From: Anaerolineaceae bacterium
Lineage (GTDB): Bacteria; Chloroflexota; Anaerolineae; Anaerolineales; Villigracilaceae
Assembly (NCBI GenBank): GCA_009885445.1
Contig: VFKQ01000191.1
Location: 1 to 7,756 of the forward strand
Direction: 5' to 3'
DNA length: 7,756 nucleotides
Each line of letters begins with the position of its first letter. Position 1 is the first letter of the stretch. The position numbers were made by a program, and so were the translations under genes. This document shows positions 4,274-7,756 of the stretch, one piece after another. The notes beneath the pieces were generated by a model. The model was not told where the DNA came from. It saw only the letters and a program-made list of their open reading frames with translations, and ran no database searches.

Positions 4274-4759
4274 CTAAGCAGACGGCTTTGCAGCCTGCTT
4301 GTCAATGTAACTCTGTAATTGCGTCGCAAATTTCTTGCGCAAAAAAGATTGAAACAGCGGAAACCAGCCAAACAATTTCCCGCGCAGGCCAATCGCCATG
4401 CCAGACCACTTCCACATGTCAAATACATCGGTGTGCTTGACGATTTTTCCCGCACTGAAAACAAAGCTGGCCTGAATGACATTATGCACGCGACGCTTTG
4501 TCATGCCGAAAGTGTAACGCGCCTCCCACCTGGCAGACCCAGTCGCATCGTCCGCGTGGATGTCGCGGGCACGAATCTCAAGGTCGGCGGCGCGAGAGCA
4601 CAACATGCGCCACATCGCGAAGAGACGCGGCCCTTCGAGTTGGCCAAATGCTGGGTCGCTAAAACCCGCCTCGGGGTGATACGAAGCGACCATGCGCTCG
4701 GCGTCGCGGCGCTGAAACGCGTCGTAAAAATCCGCAATCAGTTTTTCATTGGGATGCAT
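4274..4759 (-). CDS. NTF2/SnoaL-like alpha+beta cone protein
   Basis: 161 residues. The N-terminus MHPNEKLIADFYDAFQRRDAERMVASYHPEAGFSDP is the classic opening of the SnoaL-like/NTF2 superfamily: two helices, then a strand with Asp35. Residues about 95-117 (IQASFVFSAGKIVKHTDVFDMWKWSG) carry the usual closing strands with the GKI..H.D.FD pattern, and LRGKLFGWFP follows. Members form a cone-shaped pocket and range from hydrolases and isomerases to non-enzymatic binding proteins, so the reaction cannot be told. It starts 15 bases after the sufD stop, with AGGT seven bases before the ATG, and is therefore very likely co-transcribed with sufBD. NTF2-like proteins are not part of any characterised SUF machinery; a ligand- or protein-binding accessory role is inference. 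The C-terminal 25 residues are basic and helical. Confidence 0.88.
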   Translation of the reverse strand: MHPNEKLIADFYDAFQRRDAERMVASYHPEAGFSDPAFGQLEGPRLFAMWRMLCSRAADLEIRARDIHADDATGSARWEARYTFGMTKRRVHNVIQASFVFSAGKIVKHTDVFDMWKWSGMAIGLRGKLFGWFPLFQSFLRKKFATQLQSYIDKQAAKPSA

Positions 4760-4774
4760 AAAATTTACCTGACA

Positions 4775-6115
4775 CTATTCGCCCATCTTGGCGACGATGT
4801 AACTCTGAAAGCGTTCGCGCACACCCTCAAACGGGATGCGCTGAAAGATCGGGTCGAAGAAACCTTCGACAACAATTTTTTCGGCTTCAGCCTGCGGAAT
4901 GCCGCGCGACTTTAGATAGAAGAGTGGTTCCTGCTCCATCTTACCCACCGTCGCGCCGTGCGTGCAACGGACATCGTCGGCGAGAATCTCAAGGCCGGGA
5001 ATCGAGTCTGCGCGGGCTTGGTCGCTGAGCACAAGGTTTCGGTTGGCCTGATAGCCGTCAGTTTTCTGCGCATCTTTGGCCACGTAGATCATGCCCTGCC
5101 ACACCGAGCGACTCTTACCTTTGAGTGCTCCCTTGAATAACAAGTCGCTCGTGGTGTGCGGCGCGAGGTGATTCTGTTGCGTGTCGTGGTCGAGGTGCTG
5201 ATTGCCGTCTGTAAAGTAAAAACCAGACATGCGTCCCTGCGCGCCTTCGCCGGCCAAGTCCAACTCGGAGAAATTTTTCGTCAGGCGCGAGCCAATCGCG
5301 CCAAAGATCCAATCTAGATTCGCGCCGCGTCCCACCCGAGCGCGCTCGTGCGAAAAATTCCACACATTGCGGCCCCACGATTGCAGTTCCACAAAGCGAA
5401 AATTCGCGCCATCTTCGACGATGATCTCAACGATTCCAGCGTGCATGGCCGGAGCAGATTCTTCCGGCGAAGCTGATTCGTGGACGTAAGTCACACTCGC
5501 GCCCTGCTCCACTAAAACTAATAAGTGCGAAACGTGCGCGAGGTTCGCGCCCGCGCCCCACAACACGCTATGCAAAGGCTCGTCCACTTGCACATTTTTC
5601 GGCACGTAAAGGAAGACGCCGTTCTGCGCAAACGCGCCCGTCAGCGCGGCGAACTTGCCTTCATCTTCTTTGACGACCTGCCCGATGACCTTCTTCAACA
5701 ATTCAGGATATTTTTCCTGCGCGGTTTTCAAATCAGTGAAGACGACACCCTTCGCGCTGAGGGCGGGATTAAGCTCCACCTTCGAGCCGCCCGGGAGCAG
5801 GACAATTTGTCCGCCATGCGCCTCGCCGACGAGGGGTTTGAGCAATTCGTCGGGGACGGGCGCGAGGTCGAGATATGCGTCAGCGGCGGGGAATTTGAAA
5901 TCGCCAGCGGGCATGTTGTGAATGTCGGTGCGACGCCAGGCTTCGAGAGTCGTGTCGGGGAGAGTCTGCTTCTGAAACGCGGACCAGGCCGAGGCGCGGT
6001 AAGAGGCGAGGCCGTTGCTTGAAGCGGGTACGTCCGCCTGGGTGAATGAAAAATCTTTGGGGGCAGAGTCGCTTCGGCGAGTCCTTGAGACAGTAACTTT
6101 TGGTTTTTCCTGCAT
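4775..6115 (-). CDS. sufD: SufD, scaffold subunit of the SufBCD complex
   Basis: 446 residues, normal for SufD. Residues about 20-155 are the helical N-terminal region with the LEAWRRTDI motif (57-65) typical of SufD, whose counterpart reads EAWK/RYT. Residues about 160-390 form the right-handed beta-helix core. The conserved end C384-T-H386-G-A-T-V-G matches the region holding the functionally important His360 of E. coli SufD, and LFYLKSRGIPQAEA follows as in the whole SufB/SufD family. SufD pairs with SufB and docks one SufC ATPase; the SufB-SufD interface is where the cluster forms. ATG at 6115 has a modest GGAA site about six bases upstream. It follows sufB after 69 bases that contain a strong hairpin, which could tune the SufB:SufD ratio. 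The tail (FQSYIVAKMGE) ends 15 bases before the NTF2-like gene. Confidence 0.97.
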   Translation of the reverse strand: MQEKPKVTVSRTRRSDSAPKDFSFTQADVPASSNGLASYRASAWSAFQKQTLPDTTLEAWRRTDIHNMPAGDFKFPAADAYLDLAPVPDELLKPLVGEAHGGQIVLLPGGSKVELNPALSAKGVVFTDLKTAQEKYPELLKKVIGQVVKEDEGKFAALTGAFAQNGVFLYVPKNVQVDEPLHSVLWGAGANLAHVSHLLVLVEQGASVTYVHESASPEESAPAMHAGIVEIIVEDGANFRFVELQSWGRNVWNFSHERARVGRGANLDWIFGAIGSRLTKNFSELDLAGEGAQGRMSGFYFTDGNQHLDHDTQQNHLAPHTTSDLLFKGALKGKSRSVWQGMIYVAKDAQKTDGYQANRNLVLSDQARADSIPGLEILADDVRCTHGATVGKMEQEPLFYLKSRGIPQAEAEKIVVEGFFDPIFQRIPFEGVRERFQSYIVAKMGE

Positions 6116-6133
6116 TTATTTTTCCGTTTGAAA

Positions 6134-6173
6134 GTTGGCAGGTTTGAATGTTGAAACGTTCAAACCTGCGAAC
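6134..6173. repeat. Inverted repeat / hairpin between sufB and sufD
   Basis: GCAGGTTTGAA (6138-6148) is the exact reverse complement of 6159-6169, with a 10-base loop. Beyond one G-G mismatch the outer GTT/AAC also pair, giving 14 of 15 pairs. It begins 11 bases after the sufB stop and ends 18 bases before the sufD ATG. No T-run follows on the minus strand, so I read it as an mRNA processing or stability hairpin or a dispersed palindromic repeat, not a terminator. Confidence 0.75.
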
Positions 6174-6184
6174 GTGATAACTTG

Positions 6185-7594
6185 TTAACCGATGGAACCT
6201 TCCATTTGTAATGCGATCAAGCGATTCATTTCGACCGCGTATTCCATGGGCAGTTCTTTGATCAGCGGCTCGATAAAACCCGAGACGACCATCGTGGTGG
6301 CGTCGCCCTGGCTGATGCCGCGCGACATGAGATAGAAAAGTTGCTCCTCGCCCACCTTGCTGACCGAGGCCTCGTGACCGATGTTGACATCGTCTTCGTC
6401 AATTTCAATGGAGGGATACGTGTCGGAGCGCGACTTGGGGTCAAGCAGAAGCGCGTCGCAGACCACGTTGGACTTGACGCCCTTCGCGCCTTTGTACACT
6501 TTGACCATGCCGCGATACGAGGCGCGTCCGCCGCCCTTGCTGATGGACTTGGATGTAATTTTGCTGGTGGTGTTGGGCGCAAAGTGATACATCTTCGAGC
6601 CCGCATCTTGAATTTGGCCCGTGCCCGCGAAAGCCATCGAAAGCATTTCGCCGCGCGCGCCGGGTTCCATCAAATAGCAGGACGGATATTTCATCGTCAC
6701 TTTCGAGCCGATGTTCGCGTCAACCCATTCGTGGGAGGCATTCTCAAAAACTTTCGCGCGTTGTGTGACAAGGTTGTAAACGTTCGTGCTCCAATTTTGA
6801 ATCGTGGAGTAACGCGAGCGCGCATTTTTCTTGACGATGATTTCGATCACGCCCGAGTGGAACGAGTCGGTGGTGTATTGAGGCGCCGTGCAGCCCTCGA
6901 CATAATGCACCGACGCGCCCTCGTCCACGATGATCAGCGTGCGTTCGAATTGACCGAGGTTGGCCATGTTCAAACGGAAGTAAGCCTGCAGAGGCAAGTC
7001 CACCGTCACGCCTTTGGGCACGTAGACGAAGGATCCGCCCGACCAAACCGCAGAGTTGAGCGCGGCGAATTTATTATCCTCAGGTGGAATGACGGTGCCA
7101 AAATATTCGCGGAACAAATCGGGGTATTGTTTCAGGCCGTCTTCGATGCTCAGGAAGATGACGCCCTGCTTTTCGAGATGCTCTTGAATCGAGTGATAGA
7201 CCATCTCCGATTCGTATTGCGCGCCCACACCGGCCAGGAATTTGCGCTCGGCTTCGGGGATGCCCAACTTGTCAAAAGTTTTCTTAATGTCGTCAGGGAC
7301 GTCGTCCCAGGATTTTTCGCTTTTCTCGGTGGGCTTCACATAGTAAAAAATATTGTCGAAGTCCAGCTCTGAAATATCTGGCCCCCAATTGGGCATGGGT
7401 CGCGCCAGATAATGCTCCAGCGCCTTGAGGCGGAAGTCGAGCATCCATTGTGGCTCCTGCTTCATGCGAGAAATATTTTCGACGACCGCGCGCGAAAGTC
7501 CGCGCTCAGATTTGTACGCGTATTTATCATCGGGGTCGTGGAACCCGTATTTATATTGGCCGATATCTTCGAGAATTTTTGTATCGTCAGTCAT
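6185..7594 (-). CDS. sufB: SufB, cluster-building subunit of the SufBCD complex
   Basis: 469 residues from ATG 7594. Diagnostic features: the N-terminal YKYGFHDPDDKYAYKSERGLS, the beta-helix core from about residue 180, C235 in VEGCTAP (E. coli Cys254 position), C379 in SNVVCDALLL (E. coli Cys405, the proposed sulfur-accepting and cluster-ligand cysteine), H407-E408 in NIGHEASVS (E. coli His433-Glu434), and LFYLMSRGIS. SufB receives sulfur from SufS/SufU and assembles the cluster with SufC and SufD. I chose 7594 because GGAG lies six bases upstream (7601-7604) and MTDDTKILEDIGQYKYGF is a normal SufB start. The frame is open to 7675, but the 27 extra residues are translated tandem repeat. The gap to sufC is 93 bases and is occupied by repeats. 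Confidence 0.98.
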   Translation of the reverse strand: MTDDTKILEDIGQYKYGFHDPDDKYAYKSERGLSRAVVENISRMKQEPQWMLDFRLKALEHYLARPMPNWGPDISELDFDNIFYYVKPTEKSEKSWDDVPDDIKKTFDKLGIPEAERKFLAGVGAQYESEMVYHSIQEHLEKQGVIFLSIEDGLKQYPDLFREYFGTVIPPEDNKFAALNSAVWSGGSFVYVPKGVTVDLPLQAYFRLNMANLGQFERTLIIVDEGASVHYVEGCTAPQYTTDSFHSGVIEIIVKKNARSRYSTIQNWSTNVYNLVTQRAKVFENASHEWVDANIGSKVTMKYPSCYLMEPGARGEMLSMAFAGTGQIQDAGSKMYHFAPNTTSKITSKSISKGGGRASYRGMVKVYKGAKGVKSNVVCDALLLDPKSRSDTYPSIEIDEDDVNIGHEASVSKVGEEQLFYLMSRGISQGDATTMVVSGFIEPLIKELPMEYAVEMNRLIALQMEGSIG

Positions 7595-7600
7595 GGTAAT

Positions 7601-7604
7601 CTCC
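7601..7604 (-). promoter_or_regulatory. Ribosome binding site that fixes the sufB start
   Basis: On the minus strand GGAG followed by ATTACC and the ATG at 7594. It directly abuts the 14-bp tandem repeat (7605-7646), so changes in repeat number would leave the site itself intact while changing the leader. Confidence 0.7.
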
Positions 7605-7646
7605 AGTGATAAGAGAGTAGTGATAAGAGAGTAGTGATAAGAGAGT
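7605..7646. repeat. Three perfect tandem copies of a 14-bp unit in the sufC-sufB gap
   Basis: AGTGATAAGAGAGT is repeated exactly at 7605-7618, 7619-7632 and 7633-7646, then decays (AGTGAGTAGAGAG). On the minus strand the unit reads ACTCTCTTATCACT and can be seen as two related heptamers. It lies immediately upstream of the sufB ribosome site. Confidence 0.9.
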
Positions 7647-7666
7647 AGTGAGTAGAGAGAAATCTG

Positions 7667-7680
7667 ACTATTCACTATTC
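7667..7680. repeat. Two tandem heptamers (ACTATTC) next to the sufC stop
   Basis: ACTATTC occurs twice in a row, followed by AT and the sequence leading to the sufC stop at 7688. Same 7-base period as the neighbouring 14-bp array and the TATTCTC pair at 1294-1307. Confidence 0.6.
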
Positions 7681-7687
7681 ATCTTCA

Positions 7688-7756
7688 TTAGGCAGGTTCT
7701 TCATGCTTCTCGCGCACCCAGTCGTAGCCCTGGTCTTCAAGGTGCAAGGCCAGCTC
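7688..7756 (-). CDS. sufC: SufC C-terminus (SUF ABC-type ATPase), 5' part outside window
   Basis: The last 22 codons and TAA stop of a minus-strand gene that enters from the right edge. The peptide is ELALHLEDQGYDWVREKHEE followed by PA. The ending L-x-x-GYDW-(I/V)-(R/K)-E is characteristic of SufC, where it follows the D-loop and H-loop part of the ABC ATPase domain. SufC hydrolyses ATP as a dimer docked on SufB and SufD to drive remodelling of the scaffold. None of the Walker or signature motifs lie inside the window, so the call rests on this C-terminal signature and on the position just upstream of sufB, where sufC is expected. The stop is 93 bases before the sufB start. Confidence 0.85.
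   Translation of the reverse strand, partial: ELALHLEDQGYDWVREKHEEPA

Noticed and set aside
4276..4303. AAGCAG/CTGCTT inverted repeat at the NTF2-like gene's end as a terminator
   Set aside because: The stem is interrupted and no T-run follows on the minus strand; transcription likely continues to sufS.
4319..4915. 198-codon plus-strand open frame opposite the NTF2-like gene and sufD end
   Set aside because: Antisense shadow across two real genes, with no motif.
6341..7372. 343-codon plus-strand open frame opposite sufB
   Set aside because: It is antisense to a highly conserved gene, its composition (His/Arg/Val/Asp-rich) is typical of a shadow frame, and it has no recognisable motif.
7595..7675. 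Longer sufB start adding 27 residues (start at 7675)
   Set aside because: The added residues are translated tandem repeat, no ribosome site is visible there, and ATG 7594 has GGAG at correct spacing and gives a normal SufB N-terminus.
7605..7680. CRISPR array
   Set aside because: Units are 7-14 bases with no spacers and no cas genes nearby; these are simple tandem repeats.

Overview
The window holds most of a SUF iron-sulfur cluster assembly operon on the minus strand (7756 down to 1343) and, converging on its 3' end, a small plus-strand cassette with a ribbon-helix-helix-like protein and an HNH endonuclease. Moderate G+C, the gene order sufC-sufB-sufD ... sufS-sufU-Rieske, the Lys/Ser/Ala-rich small protein, the style of intergenic palindromes and the RHH-like/HNH pair suggest a member of Chloroflexota, probably Anaerolineae. 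That placement is inference from protein style; there is no rRNA or other marker here.

Layout from left to right. 2-169 is the 3' end of an unrecognised plus-strand gene. 170-402 has no intact gene but contains, on the minus strand at 271-348, a severed copy of the last 25 codons and stop of the Rieske gene. 403-1222 is the overlapping RHH-like/HNH pair. 1223-1342 is a convergent gap with a hairpin terminator. From 1343 rightward everything is on the minus strand: Rieske ferredoxin (1343-1690), sufU (1740-2135), sufS (2135-3361), a basic-tail small-barrel protein of unknown function (3516-4175), an NTF2/SnoaL-like protein (4274-4759), sufD (4775-6115), sufB (6185-7594) and the last 22 codons of sufC (7688-7756, running off the window).

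How the genes fit together. SufS takes sulfur from cysteine as a persulfide. SufU is its sulfur-acceptor or scaffold partner, and the two genes overlap by one base. SufB-SufC-SufD form the ATP-driven scaffold on which the cluster is built. The Rieske ferredoxin can plausibly supply electrons or be an early client. The NTF2-like and basic-tail proteins sit between the scaffold half and the sulfur half of the operon and have no known SUF role. The intergenic gaps carry unusual repeats: a 14-bp triple tandem repeat before sufB, an 11-bp-stem hairpin before sufD, an order-preserved inverted repeat before sufS, and a perfect 15-bp-arm palindrome before the Rieske gene.

The most notable observation is that the RHH-like/HNH cassette lies between two copies of the Rieske 3' end, about 1.07 kb apart. 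In the aligned 78 coding bases the copies differ at nine positions, all synonymous. The truncated copy therefore came from a gene that was under selection until recently, which points to a recombination, integration or gene-replacement event.
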